A stretch of DNA of 64,000 nucleotides from Hyperoodon ampullatus (taxonomy: Eukaryota; Chordata; Mammalia; Artiodactyla; Ziphiidae): positions 32,473,980 through 32,537,979 of the forward strand of contig OX457074.1 in the NCBI GenBank assembly GCA_949752795.1, given 5' to 3'. Both the position numbers and the translations under genes were made by a program. The notes under the pieces were generated by a model. That model was not told where the DNA came from. It did not search any database and was given only the letters and a program-made list of their open reading frames with translations. Shown piece by piece: positions 20,301 through 35,300 of this stretch (its first letter is position 1; every line of letters begins with the position of its first letter).

Positions 20301-23300
20301 GAGATTGTTCACATTCGTTCTGCATGCATCTCTTGGCCACAGCTTCATCATGTGACCACACCTAACTGCAAAGGAGGCTTGACCTGGTAAAAATTGAGGA
20401 GAGTCTAACTAAAAAGATGGAGAGGAGGGTGAATATTAGGGGATAGTTTCCAGTCTCTGCCACAGTGGGTTTGGAAGGGAAGTTAATTTATGAAGTTGGT
20501 TTCTACTCATCACAGAATAGTTTTCAAGGTGCCCAGAGGATGTGCAGTCCTGGTATTTTAGTCTGTTTTCCCACCACAAGGTTACCTTTCTCTTTGTATA
20601 TGTGAGTGTAAGAGTGTGTGTGTGTGTGTGTGCGCGCGTGTTGTGTTTTTCAAGTTTTTCAGACTAGTACTTAGAATCCAGGGTCATCTGGATAGGGGAC
20701 CCAAATAAAACAAAAATCTTTTCCTTGTGCTTTTAGGCGGAAAAACTTTTTAAAGCAACAATGAGTTACCTGCTTGGAGGGGGCATGCAACAGGTAAGGA
20801 CGTGACGTAGGATTGCTCCCTAGCTGAAGCAGTTTTCAAAAGTCTTACTTCCTGTAAACTCCACCCACCCCTGATGTGTGCTTTGGCCAAAGAGTTGGAA
20901 TTCTTTTTCCCTAAGACTGGTATAAAAATTGCCAGTCTTTCATTCACGCAAAAGCACGGTACCTGAGGAATCCACAGTTCCCTGATTCCTCCAAAAGTCT
21001 AAAGACTATGGCTTTCAGGTCAAAGTCAGTCTAGAAGTTGATCTGAAATATCCCATGAGGAAATTTTACTTGTTACGAATTTCCTTCATTTTTCTTTTCC
21101 CAACAGGAAGACAATGCAATAATAGAAATCTCTCTAAGGCTGGCCACTATTTATGCTGCTCAGAATAGGTAAGTATAGTCAGAATCTAGGTGTGGAAGCA
21201 GTCAAGGAGTAGGGCTGTGGGCAAAACTTTGACCCTGGGATGTTGCATACTTTTCATTTACCTGCTAATCACCTGGGTCTCCAAAACTTAGGTGTCACAC
21301 TCATAGTGCTCCGTCCCTCATCTTTGAAATTTTGAGTCTTTTCTGGGTTTGCCCCTGCTGTTTCCATTAGCCTGCTGAGTGGGACATGCAGCCCTCATAC
21401 CTCTGGCTGCACCGTGACAAATCTAGTCAAGTTTTCTGTTCCTACTTGAACTGGGAAGGGAAGTTGTACTTAGAACCTTAGTTTAGCTTTTCCTTGGAGA
21501 GGAGGGAGCACTGTAAAGGCTTCTGGGGATAATGTATTTTGCTGGTTTAAGGATCAACAAACTAGGAAGTTAGGTATAAAGTTAAATGATGAGAGCGTTG
21601 CTGTGGGAATGTCTTAGTGGCTAGCTTAGCGGGCAGCTTTTAAAGCCCGTAGAGATGATCTGGTAGCTAGGTTTTAGGAAGCAATACCTAGGAGTGGAGG
21701 AGAGACCTGCAGGTGGGACAGAAAGCAGTGCTGAGTTGAACGTGTTAGATGAGTCTAAGTTGTTACAAAGAAGGAAGAGTCTGCGGGTACACGGGAAAGT
21801 CTTTAGGGGACAACCCGGGTGTGTGCCGCGGATGAGAGAGGCCTGGTACCTTCCTTCTCTAGGTGGGGTTCAAAGAAGAAACCCTAGGATATAAGCAGAG
21901 AGCTCCTCTAGAGAGTTCTATTTTGGGGTAAATTTAAGGAAAGACCTAAGTAAGCCTGGCTTTTCCTTTGCTTTATCGTTGCTGCAGAAGTTGGGTACCA
22001 GAAGTTTGGAATGATACCAAGCCTAGTGCTGTAGAAAGAGTGCTCACTGAGGCCACGGGCTCTGGCACTGGTCCCTGCTGCTCTAGTCAGCAGCTCCTTC
22101 CGTCTCAGCAGAACCCAGTCCATCTCCTGGCATTTGGTTGGGCACTAGATGGGCCAGGGCCTCTGAGGGGCTCTGACTTCGAGTCCTTAGAGGAGCTTTG
22201 CGGTTGGTCCATGCAGGGGAGCGCTGCAGCCTCGTCAGTCTCCCTGGACGGGTGACCAACAGGACTAGCTGCGGATGGGGTATGAACTCCCAGGGTGAGA
22301 AGCAGCCCAAAGATAGTAACAGTGGAGGGTAAGACACATCCGTGGTCTCTTGAGAGGTGAAAGCTGTGCAGTACCCACTAGTAGTTTGCCTGGAAGTTAC
22401 TCAAAAGTGTTTTTTCATTTTGATTTATTAAGAAACTCATGAGACCAGGAAATGTGTAGCCAGGCCAGGCCCTGAGGCTGAGAAAGGCTGATACAAGTTG
22501 GGAGGGGTCGTTGGTAGACATTTTGCTGCGACTCAGGATGCCTTGTGGGCAGCCTCCCCCGTTCCGTGCCCTGATCGGATAGGGTCCCTCCTGCCAAGGT
22601 TTGGTTCTTCTGAGAACAGTAGAACAGTGGGGTCATCTGGCAAAGCACGAGAGGAGAAGAGGTGAGCTTGGTAGTGCCACCTGTGGTGAGAAGCTAAGAG
22701 CCAAAATGGAAGAGCAGAAACCAGGGCTGAGCTTGTGGATGGAGACGGAGTTTATGTCGTGTTTCTGTGCGTCTCTGTAGAAACCAGCAGATGACCCTTG
22801 TTCTGTCCAGAGTCAGTCTCCCTGCTGCCTGGGTGTCCTCTCCAGTTGACTGAGGTCCTGACAGTGGGGCTAAATGCCTTCTAGTGCCCTAGCTAGGAGT
22901 TCCCTTTCTGTAAAAGAAACTTGCATCAAAGACCTGTAGCTTGGGAGAAGTGTAGAGCTAACGGACCTCCAGAACCCGAGTGAGGTCAGCAGTTAGAATC
23001 CTTACTGCAGGGGCCCTCGCCTCCGTGGGTGGTGTGTCACTTCGAGCAGGGGTGAGGCTCTCACACGTGGAGGAGCTGACCCCTCTGAGCTGTGTTAGTG
23101 GGAGGTGAGGGAACGGCTGGTCACGTCGGTTATTGAAACTCTGTCTTAAGTTTACGTTAATTAGGTGACCAAAAAAAACCCAAACTTTTTTTTTTTTTTT
23201 TTTTTTTTGCGGTACGCGGGCCTCTCACCGTTGTGGCCTCTCCCGTTGCAGAGCACAGGCTCCGGACGCACAGGCTCAGCGGCCATGGCTCACGGGCCCA

Positions 23301-26300
23301 GCCGCTCCGCGGCATGTGGGATCTTCCCGGACCGGGGCTCGAACCCGTGTCCCCTGCATCGGCAGGCGGACTCTCAAACACTGCGCCACCAGGGAAGCCC
23401 TCCCAAACTCTTGAGAAAGCGCAGATTGACACCTCTTAGAGACTTTAAACACAGTTCCCTCTTCCTGTCTTAGACTTGATAATGTAAACCCGAGCTGGAC
23501 GAATGAGGACGGAAGAGCACTTTGTGAAAGGTGTGCAGCTGATTGATGCTCTTTGCTTTACAGACAGGAACTGGCTCTTGCTGGCTATGAGTTCTGCATT
23601 TCAACTCTGGAGGGAAAAATTGAAAGAGAAAAGGAATTATCAGAAGACACTTTGTCAGGTAGGGAAACCTGACTATTTTTTGGACAGTTGCCTTTTTTGC
23701 CACAAAGGGCTTCACTCTTAGGCTGTGGTAAAGGAAACAGAAAGGTGTCTGAGTTGGGGGAGGGAAAGTCACTCACTTTGGAAGCTGTGGCTGTTTCTAA
23801 GGTCTCGGAGGGTTTGGAATTAGATATTTTCTTTAAATGACTTGACCACTGGTTGTTGTTGTTTTTAACCCTGTGGTGACATCTTCATAATATATCTGTT
23901 GGTTTTTATTATATATCATCTCTGGAAAATTGGGGAGCAGAAAGGGAAGTTTTTTTCTCTTGTCTCTTGGTTCAGCTACCAGTCACAATGCTAATTAAGT
24001 ACCTTTGGTCCCCAGTGTCCACCAGATATGAGAGAGGAAGTGAAGCTCATGTTTTGTCTGTTTGTCCTCATTGTGGAGGGAAGAGCATGAAGAGTCATGC
24101 TGGGAACAGAATGGGGCGGGCGGGACACTCTGGCTCTCAGCCATTTGGGTTCCTCCCTCCCTCCCTCCCTCCCTCCCTTCCTTCCTTCGTATCCTTGATT
24201 TACGATGTTGTGTTAATTTCTGCTGTAGAGCAAAAGTGACTCAGTTTTACACATATAGACATTCTTTTTTAATATTCTTTTCCATTATGGTTTATCCCAG
24301 GAGATTGGTTATAGTTCCCTGTTCTCTACAGTAGGACCTTGTTGTTTATCCATCTAAATGTAATAGTTTGCATCTACTGACCCCAAACTCCCAGTCCATC
24401 CCTCCCCCCAACCCCCTCTCCTTGGCAACCACGAGTCTGTTTCTTTCTTTCCTTTTTTTTTTTTTTTTTGCGGTACGCGGGCCTCTCACCGCCGCGGCTC
24501 CTCCCGTTGCGGAGCACAGGCTCCAGACACGCAGGCTCAGCGGCCATGGCCCACGGGCCTAGCCGCTTCGCGGCACGTGGGATCCTCCCACACCGGGGCA
24601 CGAACCCGTGTTCCCTGCATCGGCAGGCGGACTCTCAACCACTGCGCCACCAGGGAAGCCCACGAGTCTGTTTCTATTTCACAGATAAGTTAGTTTGTGT
24701 CAGATTTTAGATCCCACGTATAAGTGGTATCATATGGTATTTGTCTTTCTCTTTCTGACTGACTTCACTTAGTATGATAATCTCTAGGTCCATTCATGTT
24801 GCTGCAAATGGCGCTATTTCATTCTTTTTATGGCTGAGTAATATTCCATTGTGTCTATGTACCACATCTCCTTTATCCATTCATCTGTCAATGGACATTT
24901 AGGTTGTTTCCATGTCTTGGCTATTGTGAATAGTGCTATGAACAGAGGGGTGCGTGTGTCTTTTCGAATTATAGTTTTATCTGCACATATGCCCAGGAGT
25001 GGAATTGCTGGATCATATGGCAGCTCTGTTTTTAGTTTTCTGAGGAACCTCTGTACTGTTCTCCACAGTGGCTGCACCGACTTACATTCCCACCAACAGT
25101 GTAGGAGGGTTCCCTTTTCCCACACCCTCTCCAGCATTTATTTGTAGACTTTTTAATGATGGCCTCTCTGACTGGTGTGAGGTGGTAGGTACCTCATTGT
25201 AGTTTTGATGTGCATTTCTCTAATGATGTTGAGCATCTTTTCATACGCATTCGGGTTTCTTAATGTGGGTTGAAGTATTGGGAATTTTCAGATTTGCCAT
25301 TCATGCAGTAGCTCTAATTTCACACTTCCTCTTTGCCTAGAGCTAGCATGATGCTAGAGATACAGCGGCCAACTCTGTTGTCCCTAAAGCAGTACATACG
25401 GCTTCAAAGAGTTTTCTGTACTCACGGGTCTTCCAGTTCTCCCTTGAACATAACTGTTTTCCTCCTTCATACTCCACTGAAGCCCCCCTTATTAAGGTCA
25501 CCAGTTCTCAATCCTTATCTTACCAGCTCTGCTAACTAGCAGCTCAACCCAGGTGATCACTGTCTCCTACTGGAAACCCTTCATTCGCTTGGTTCTGGGA
25601 CATCTCACTGGTCCCTTGCCCTCCCCGGGTCACCTGTAAAGGTTGCGGGCCTCAGGGCTGTCTTTGGCCCACTTCCCTTTTCTCTCTGCCCTCACACCCT
25701 AGGAGACAGCAGTTAGTCCCATACCTTTAAATATCAGTTTTACACCTTCAGCCCCAGCCTGTATGTGAGCTGCAGACCCGTGGGTAAGATTGTCTACCTG
25801 ACATCCTGACCTGAATGCCTAACGGTCATCTCACACTTAACATGTTCGAAATGGGCCTCTCTTTTTTTTTTCCTGCATTGATTTAACTTTTTTGTTGTTG
25901 ACATATAGTTGATGTCTAATATTATATGTTACAAGCATACAGTATAGTGATTCACAGTTTTTAAAGGTTATACTCCATTTGTAGTTATTATAAAATACTT
26001 GCTGTATGTTCCCCATGTTGTGCAGTTGTACAGTGTATCCTTGGGGCTTATTTTTTGCCGAATAGTTTGTACCTCTTACTCCCTAACCCCTGTAGTGCCC
26101 CTCCCCGCGAAATGGGTCACTTGGTTTCTGCCCCGCACAAACTGGTTTCTCACGAGGCAGCCCGTTTTGTAAATGGCACCACCATTCACCCGGTGCTTTG
26201 GCCAAGAACCTAAGCATCATCTGTGATTTCGTCCTCATTTCCTACGTGTAATTCACCAGCAAGTTGTACTGAATCAGCCATCAAAATGCCTCCACGTCTC

Positions 26301-29300
26301 AGCCTCTTGCCCCACCGCTCTGGTCCAGGCCATCCTTGCTTCTTGCCTGGACTACTGTAATCACCTCCTCACAGCTTGTCCTGCTTCCCTTCATTCCCTC
26401 AGAGGATTTACTGCCCACCCCCCACCACCACCGCCTGTTTGACACCATCCTTCCACCTTCGCCACCCGGCTCTTCTCTCGCTGTTGTGCATCCCCAGCTC
26501 AGTGCCGCCTCGGGGCCTCGTGCCTGCTCTTGTCTCCGTGGCCAGTGGCCTTCACCCAGGCCTCTGCTCGGAGGCCAGCCTGCCAGCCAGTCTTCCCACC
26601 TGCGCGCCTTCTGAACCCCTCTCCTCCTCTGCTTCGTCACCCTGGGAAGTAGGTGTGTGTGCGTTGTGTGCTTGTATCGCTGCTGAAGTTCATTTTTGTT
26701 CAAGCGTTTTTAGTGTCTGTCTTCCCTATCAAAGAGGGAAAGAGCCTTCATCTGTTTTGTCACTGCTAAATCCCTAGGACCTAGAGTACTGCCTGCTACA
26801 TAATAGAGGCTCAGTAATAATTGCTGAGTGAAAGGGCCCAGCAAACACTGAAAATGTCACTGCAGTATGGAAGTGCTTTGAAGAAATTCACAAAAGATGT
26901 AAAAACAACTTCTAGCTGTCAAATAAGTCACTTTTGAACTATCCACACTCTTGCTATGTTTCATTTATACATTGACTGTAGACAGTTGCTTCAGAGTATA
27001 AAGCAGTCTTTTCTGACTCCAAAAGCAATACGAGGGTGTTGAAGAAAATTTCAGACAGCATTAAGAAGAAAATAAAGATCACTCATAATTGTATTAAGAA
27101 CCCCTGTTTATCTTTTGGTGTATGTCTTTCTAGGCTTGTTTTCCTCTAGCTATTTACATTTTAATAAGCAAATGAGGAGTCACACTGTACATGACTTCTT
27201 TGTAACCTGATTTGTTTTTTAAATTGGGTCTCTTTTTTTAAATAAATTTATTTTATTTATTTATTTTTGGCTGCATTGGGTCTTCATTGCTGCGCACGGG
27301 CTTTCTCTAGTTGCGGCGAGCAGGGGCCTACCCTTCGTTGTGGTGTGCGGGCTTTTCGTTGCAGTGGCTTCTCTTGTTGCAGAGCACGGGCTCTAGGCAC
27401 GCGGGCTTCAGTAGCTGTGGCTCGCGGGGTCTAGAGTGCAGGCTCAGTAGTTGTGGTGCACGGGCTTAGTTGCTCTGCGGCATGTGGGATCTTCCCGGAC
27501 CAGGGCTCGAACCCGTGTCCCCTGCATTGGCAGGCGGGTTCTTAACCACTGCACCACTGGGGAAGTCCCTGGTAACTGCTTTCTTAAAGATAATAATCTA
27601 TCATCATTATGTGCTTATATTAGTTAGTATATACTTGGGTTTCTTTTAAGGTTTTCCATTCTGATTTATTCATCTGATGACTCATAACAGTGTATGTTGT
27701 CTGAATCAGGTGTTATCATTTGAGTTACATGGTGATACTGGTCTCACACATACTTCTTTTGCAGAATTTTTTCCCATTTAGTTTTCACTCAATTTCCACA
27801 TGAATTTTAGATATTTTTCATGTGAATTTTAGATCTTTCTGTTTGCCCCCCAAAGTGCTTTGAGAATGAATTGTTAGATTTGTGTTATGTTTATAAATTA
27901 GTTTGGGGAGGTTGCCATCTGAATAAGTTAGCATTTGACTACAAATAGCAAAAAATTTCAACTAAATGAAGTTTAGCTGTGAGGACACTATTATGTCATG
28001 TGACTGGCAGTTTAGTGAAAGGGGGCAGTGCTTTATGGCTCACTGAAGTCCTGAGGGACATGGTCTCCCCATCCTCACTGACACTCTCAGTGTGCTGGCT
28101 TTCTCTCCATGCTTTCCTTTTGGTTGATAAGTGACCGTCAGATCCCAGGAATCTCATCCAGAAACGACAGTGTCCACTTCTGGCATGTTTCTCTTAGAAT
28201 CAAGGTAATTTTTCCTAGAAGTCCCCACCTAGATTTATGCTTGCTTCTTGCTGGCCAGATTGGGTTACATGGCATTTCTAACCCAGTCCTTGGCAAGAGA
28301 AGTGGTATTAGCATGATTGGCTAAAACTGATCAGGATCCATTCCTAACAGAGGTTCGGAACCCCGTCTGCTTGAATCATGTGAGGAAAGTGGCTGAGACC
28401 AACGGCAGCTCTGCTCTCGTCACGCTGTCTTCCTGTTCAGGGACGTGGTCTGCTTCTCCTTACAGATCTTTGAGGTAGATCTGACAGCTGTTTTGTTACA
28501 TTTGATTCTAAATGGACACCTTACTAAACTATTTGCTTTTGAGTTGATATTCACACTATTTCCAGATATATAATTAAAGACTTGGGAGGTCATGATAATT
28601 GTCTTTTTTCAGATAGTTATACTTCTGTGTCCCTACTCCCTCTCCTTACTAAATTTAGTTCATTGGCCATAACCGGAGAACATTAAGTAACAGTGGTGCT
28701 GGACAACTTTGTCTTGTATCTGATTTGGTGCAAGACCGTGTGAGAAGATGTATTATTATGTGTGGAGCAAGTCAGGCTTGCCGGTAACTGGTTAATTGTT
28801 CGGTATGCTGCTGGGTAATAGTTAATGCTCATATTTTATTTAGACTTTCACATTTATTTTGTTTTGTGAGATCCATAGTGTATTTCTTGAGCTTCTCATC
28901 ACAGGATTGTATTAATGTGATAAAATGAACTGGCATGCTTTCTGTTTTCTGGGATAGGTGTGGGGTATTATATGGAGTGATCTAGTCCTTGGAAGTTGTA
29001 GGATCTATGAAACCACATGGCTCAGATCTCCTTTAGAGTTGATTCTCTGGCAGCTTTTGTTCTTCTTTCTTTGGTTACTTATACATTTAAGTTTCTTCCA
29101 TTTTCTTGAGTTGATTTCAGTACCTAGGATAGTGCCAAGACCACAGCTTAAATAAATACCTGTTGAATAAGTGAATGCATGGGTGAAAGAATTTTGGAGA
29201 CCTGTATTTTCCTGAAAGAAACTTACTTTGGAATTATATTTGTAAAGCATAACTTAACAATATTCTGTTATGTATTCAGGATCATGTTCCTTTCCCAGTT

Positions 29301-32300
29301 TTTAATTTTGTGGATTTATTTCCTTTTTTTTTTTTTTCTTCCGGTACGTGGGCCTCTCACTGTTGTGGCCTCTCCCGTTGCGGAGCACAGGCTCCGGACG
29401 CGCAGGCTCAGCGGCCATGGCTCACGGGCCCAGCCGCTCCGCGGCATGTGGGATCTTCCCGGACCAGGGCACGAACCCGCGTCCCCTGCATCGGCAGGCG
29501 GACTCTCAACCACTGCGCCACCAGGGAAGCCCCCTATTTCCTTTTTTTAAGAGAGTTTTCCATTCCTTCCTCCTCTCCTTGAGATGAGAGTTTCATTCAT
29601 TTTCATAGTTTAAGTAAAACACTTCTGGAGAGTTGAAGTATTTCTGGTGGCATATTTGGTTTCATGAGTGCCTGAAGTCTGGCGCCTGGTTGGAATTCTG
29701 GCTTTTCCATTTAGAACAGCAGTGGGGCTAGACAAGTTACTTATCCCCTCCTCAGTTTCCTCATCCATACAATAAGAAAACAGAATGTGCCTTACGGCGT
29801 TGTTATGGGGATTACATGCTCTAGGATTGAGACTGAGACTCATTGAGGACTTTGAAGGAGTCTGCTGGAATGTGGTGCATCTGCTCTAACCTAGTTTATT
29901 AAATGGTTTAGCTCCTCTGTGTTTACCACTCTTCATTATGAAGGGCCTTCCTGACTCTTTTATTCATAGTTTCTCCTGTTTTTTGTCGATTTTGTTGACC
30001 TTGTCAAAGAGCCACCTTTTGGTTTCATTTTCTCTAATTTTTTTGTTGTTTTCTACCTCCCTTATTTCCACTCTAATCTTTTGTATCTCTCCTGCTTGCT
30101 GTGGGGTTTATTTTGCTCTTTTTCTAGTTTCTTAGGTAGAAGATTAGGTTGTTGATTCAAGATCTTTCCTAATGTAGGCATTTGCAGCTATAAATTTCCT
30201 TCTACTGTGTTAGCTACATCCCATAAAGTTTGGTATGTTGTGTTTTTATTTTCATGTATCTCAAAAATTTTTCTTGTGATTTCTTCTTTGATCTTTTGGA
30301 TATTTTGGCATGTGTTGATTAATTTCCATATATTTGTGAATTTCCAAAATTTCCTTCTGTTGTTGATTTTTAAGTTCATTCCATTATGGTCAGAGAACAT
30401 GCTTTGTATGATTTCAGTCCTTTTACATTTTACTGAGAATTGTTTCATGGCCTGGTATGTGGCTTATTCCAGGGAATGCTGCATATGCATTTGAGAAGAG
30501 TATGTCCCTTAGCCACTGGGAGACGTGCTCTGTAGACATCTGTCAGGTCTAGTTGGTGTATTTACAGTGCTGTTCAGGTCTTCTGTTTCTGTCTAGTTCT
30601 AGACAGAACTTCTGTTTTTGTGAGTTTTTTCTTATACATATTTCTATGCTGTTTAGAGCCCCGGATATATATATCTTCATTGTGAATTACCCTTTCATCA
30701 GAAAAGTGATTCTTTTTTTCCTACTTAAGGTATTTGTCACAAACTTTAGCTTTACATTGTTGACTGTATCTTACTCTTAAACTTTCTGAGTAATTTTGTT
30801 TTCAGTATGTGTTTTGTAGAAGGCTGTGTTTGGATTTTTTTTAACCTAATCTGAGTATTGTTGTCTTGTGGTAGAGAATCTTAAAACCTATTTAAAGTTA
30901 GAATTGAAAGTGATATTTGGTCTAATTTTTTACATTAAAAGCTTTCCATTTTTGTTATTTCTTATATTTTCAAGTCCCTCTTTTTTTAAAAAATAAATTT
31001 ATTTATTTATTTTTGGCCGCGTTGGTTCTTCGTTGATGCGCTCGGGCTTTCTGTAGTGGCAGCGAGCGGGGGCTACTCTTTGTTGCGGTGCGCAGGCTTC
31101 TCATTGCAGTGGCTTCTCTTGTTGCAGAGCATGGGCTCTAGGCGCATGGGCTTCAGTAGTTGCAGCACACGGGCTCAGTAGTTGTGGCACACAGGCTCTA
31201 GAGCGCAGGCTCAGTAGTTGTGGTGCACAGGCTTAGTTACTCCATGGCATGTGAGATCTTCCTGGACCAGGGCTCGAGCCCATGTCCCCTGCATTGGCAG
31301 GAGGATTCTTAACCACTGCACCACCAGGGAAGTCCCTTCAAGTCCCTCTTACAGGGACGATTTTCTCACTAAACCTCCATTTATATTTTGAAAGGAAGGC
31401 ACATCTATGGTCTCCAGTTCTATTAAAGGGTAACCTAAAAATTTCTAAAAGACATATTTGACTCAGAAAAAAAATTGTTTTCAGTTTCTTCTGTAAGATG
31501 AAGTGACTACAATTTAACATTCTCCTACCTCTCCCCACTTGTTTTTTCTCTGTGCTCTGGAATTTTAGATCTAGTGGGACTTTTTTTTTGCGGTACGCGG
31601 GCCTCTCACTGTTGTGGCCTCTCCCGTTGTGGAGCACAGGCTCCGGACGCGCAGGCTCAGTGGCCATGGCTCACGTGCACAGCCACTCCGCGGCATGTGG
31701 GATCCTCCCGGACTGGGGCACGAACCCGTGTCCCCTGCATTGGCAGGCGGACTCTCAACCAGGGAAGCCCCTCTAGTGGGACTTTTTGCAGAGAATTCTG
31801 AGGCCAACTTATCTGCCTTCTTTTTTATATATAAATTTATTCATTTGTTGGCTGTGTTGGGTCTTCGTTGCTGCACACAGGCTTTCTCCAGTTGCCGCGA
31901 GTGGGGGCTACTCTTCGTTGTGGTGCACGGGCTTCTCATTGTCGTGGTTTCTCTTGTTGCAGAGCAGAGGCTCTAGGTGCGTGGGATTCAGTAGCTGTGG
32001 TATGCGGGCTCAGTAGCTGTGGCTCGCAGGCTCAGTAGTTGTGGCACGTGGGCTCAGTAGTTGTGGCTTGAGGGCTCTAGAGTGCAGGCTCACTAGTTGT
32101 GGCACACGGGCTTAGTTGCTTTGCGGCATGTGGGATCTTCCCGGACCAGGGCTCAAACCCGTGTCCCCTGAATTGGCAGGTGGATTCTTAACCACTGCAC
32201 CACCAGGGAAGCTCTGCCTTCTTTTGTAAATAACCTGTTTTCTCCTGCCTGGTTACTTTGTAGGTGTCAGAAGATTTTTAGCATAAGGTTAGGGGGTTGG

Positions 32301-35300
32301 TGTCTATGAATTTTGCCTGGTCTGTGGTGACCCTTCATTTTAATATCCAGTTCTCTTGAGCTTCTGTAGTGCACCTTTGATTATTGCTACAGTTCTGCCT
32401 TGCTGTGGTTTTTTATTCAGGAGTGTCGTTTACCTGTATGTTGGACTCTTTCTTCTCTGTTCTGTAATATAAATTTATTCTCTCCTCTCAGGTTCTTGTC
32501 TGTATTTTGGGAATTTTTCCAGTGTGTATTCCATATTATTGACTTATTCAGAAAAGTCAGTTCTGTCCTTTTCTTCTTCTGGTATGTTTGTTTTGTTTTG
32601 TTTAAGATTTCAAGCAAAAATAAAGAGTGGAGACTTTAACAAACACCTGTACACTTTCCCCATAGCTTTGTCAAGTCTAAGTATTTTACCATATGTGCTT
32701 CAGGTGATGATTGGGGCAGGGAGGGGGGAGTTTAAACCCCTGTGTACTCCTGCTTGATGTAACTAGCAGGTAAACCATCTATTTACTTGGCTTTGGTCTT
32801 TATCATTCTTATGCCTGTTTATTACACTTGTATACATCAATAAACAATATGTTTATTGTTTTTAAACTTTTTATGGACTAATATGTTTTTAAACTTTTTA
32901 TGAATGGCATCATACTGTACAATTGTTTCTGCAGTTTATTTTTTCACTTATCATATTGCAGAGATTTATCCAGATTGATACTTAAAGCATCAGGGTTTTT
33001 TGACACAAAGGCCCTGTTTGCTTGCCACGCTGTCTGTCTGTCCAGAAGGGATGACTTTCTTTACTTAGCCCCTGGGGTGGGGGTGAGGGGTGAGGTTGTG
33101 CTTTTTTTCCATCCTGGAAAGGAGGGATACAGCTAGAGGTGGCCCTGACACCCCATTGTGGGCATGTACTCACTTCTCCTGTTGATGGACATGTAGGTTC
33201 TACCTGTTTTGCTGTAGAAAATAATGCTTGGACCTGTGTCTCTGTGCACACATACAGGATGTTCCCTAGGGGTACACCTAGGAGTGGAATTGCCGGGGTG
33301 CAAATACTAGACATTACCAAATCTCTTATCAGTGCTTTTACTGGTTTACATTTTCAGTGGCAGTGTGTTAGCATTCTTGTTGCTCTATATCTTTATTATT
33401 GGACTTAAATTTTTGCATGATCTGGTGGATCTGATGGAGTGTCATTGTGGCTTCAGTGCATGTTTCTCTGATTACTAGTGAGATACAGAACATCTTTTCA
33501 TGTATTTATTGGCCATTCAGATTTCCTGTTCTGAAAACTGTCTCTTTATCCCCTTTGCTTATTTTTTGGAAGGGTTGTCTTTTTCTGAATGATTTGTAAA
33601 GAGTTCTCAGCTTAATGTCTTTGAGCATCTTTTTTTGAGCATCTATTTTGTTGGTTACATTATCTCTTTGTGACCTTGTCTTTGCACTTTAGGGCATTTG
33701 ACAGAGATTGATTAATTCTATTGAATGTAATAGAATCTTTTGATATTTTCCTTTATAGTTTGTGTTTTCTGAGTCTTGTTTAATAAAATCCTTCACTCTT
33801 CTAAGGTCAGAAAGATAGTCTCTTCTAAATATTTTGCTTTTTTACATTTAGTCTTCAATTATGTGGAATTTATTTGTAATATGGTGTGAGGTAATGATAT
33901 GATTCTTTCCTCCCTCAAGCACGGATTTTAGCTGAGGACTGTTTTATTAGTGCATCGGTTTCTCACTGGTTTGTAATGACATCTCTGTACTGAGCTTTCA
34001 TAGATATATGCAGTGTTGTGTTGTTACTTCTGTAATTAAAACTTTTAGTTTTATTGTATTTTCCTTATTTAGTTCAGTACCTTCATGTTTCTAGTCATTT
34101 CTTTTTATATATGTTCATTCATTCAACCGGTCAGTCAAGAAATAACTGATTGAATGCCTGTGACATGCCAGGCGTATTACTAGGCACTGAGGTACAGCTG
34201 TAAATAAAGCCTGAAGGACGCCTCCTCAATTTCTAGTGAAGGAAAAACACACAATAAACACTATCCACTAACTTAATAACATATCCAAAAATGATAAAGG
34301 GCTACATAGATAAGTTTATGAGGAAATATGTATTTAGGGGAGAGGTGGGGCAGTACAGTATTATATAGAGGGGTCAGGAAAGGCCCGACTGGTAAGAAAC
34401 CTGAAGGGGAGTGAGTAAGCCAAGTGGTCATCGCTGAGGGAGGAAAGTTACAGGCAGAGGGGCGGCCAGTGCAAGGCTCTGAGGTGGAGCATACCTGACG
34501 TCTGAGTCAGCATTTGGCCTTACTTAGTTTCTAGTCTGGGATCACTCAGTTATCTTGAGGGGAAGACCTCCTTTTTATTGTCTGCTGATTTCCATTTCTG
34601 ATGCATCTTCATGCTTACATACTTGGGGTTATAAATTCATCTTCAGCGGGGTTCGAGAAGTGAGTCTCCAGGCTGGTTTTGTTTGTTTCTTCCGGGCACT
34701 TGGGTCCGAGCCTAAATGGATGATACAGATTTAGACGTCACACTGCGTGGGCACAGGCCTGTGATACAGCTTTCCATGCAGTCGTTGTTCCCTTCTAGAT
34801 CCCTCTTTGGCCATTCAGGCTTCTCTTGCAGCCTCTGGGGAACATCCTGGTTTTATGCAGGGGCTTCACATCTGGTTCTCTGTTCTGCACAAGGTGAAGA
34901 ATCCAATTCTGGATTCAGAGACACTCAGGCCACCCACAGAACCAACCAGAACTGGGCTTCTCCTGCATCAACACACATGCTTTCCACTTCGGGTTTTAGC
35001 TTATTTCCAATTTCTGGCCCTTGGGATCTCCTTCTCTCGGGAACTCAGCTGTACATGTAAAAGGCTATTCGTTATAAGATTTGAAGCAGAAGGGTTTTCA
35101 GATTATCAGTCATGTTACTGGAACCAAAAACTCCTTCCACTGATCCCATTAGTGGTCTCGGGAAGTGCCGATGGGGTGATCGGTTAGGTAATGAGAGATT
35201 CAGCTTAGCAGAAACTCTAGGATGTTCCTCGAACTTGGGTGGCAAATACCTTTAGGTTCAAAGACCCTGTAGACTTTCCTAGATTATTATTGGTGGTGGG

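Noticed and set aside
23157..23473. About 60-135 residue frames recurring at SINEs (for example here, 29310-29587, 37674-38032, 57220-57627)
   Set aside because: The near-identical peptides are translations of the CHR SINE in its six frames, not genes.
24814..25137. 107-residue frame resembling reverse transcriptase C-terminus
   Set aside because: It is the end of L1 ORF2 in a truncated, SINE-split copy. Annotated as a relic, not a gene.
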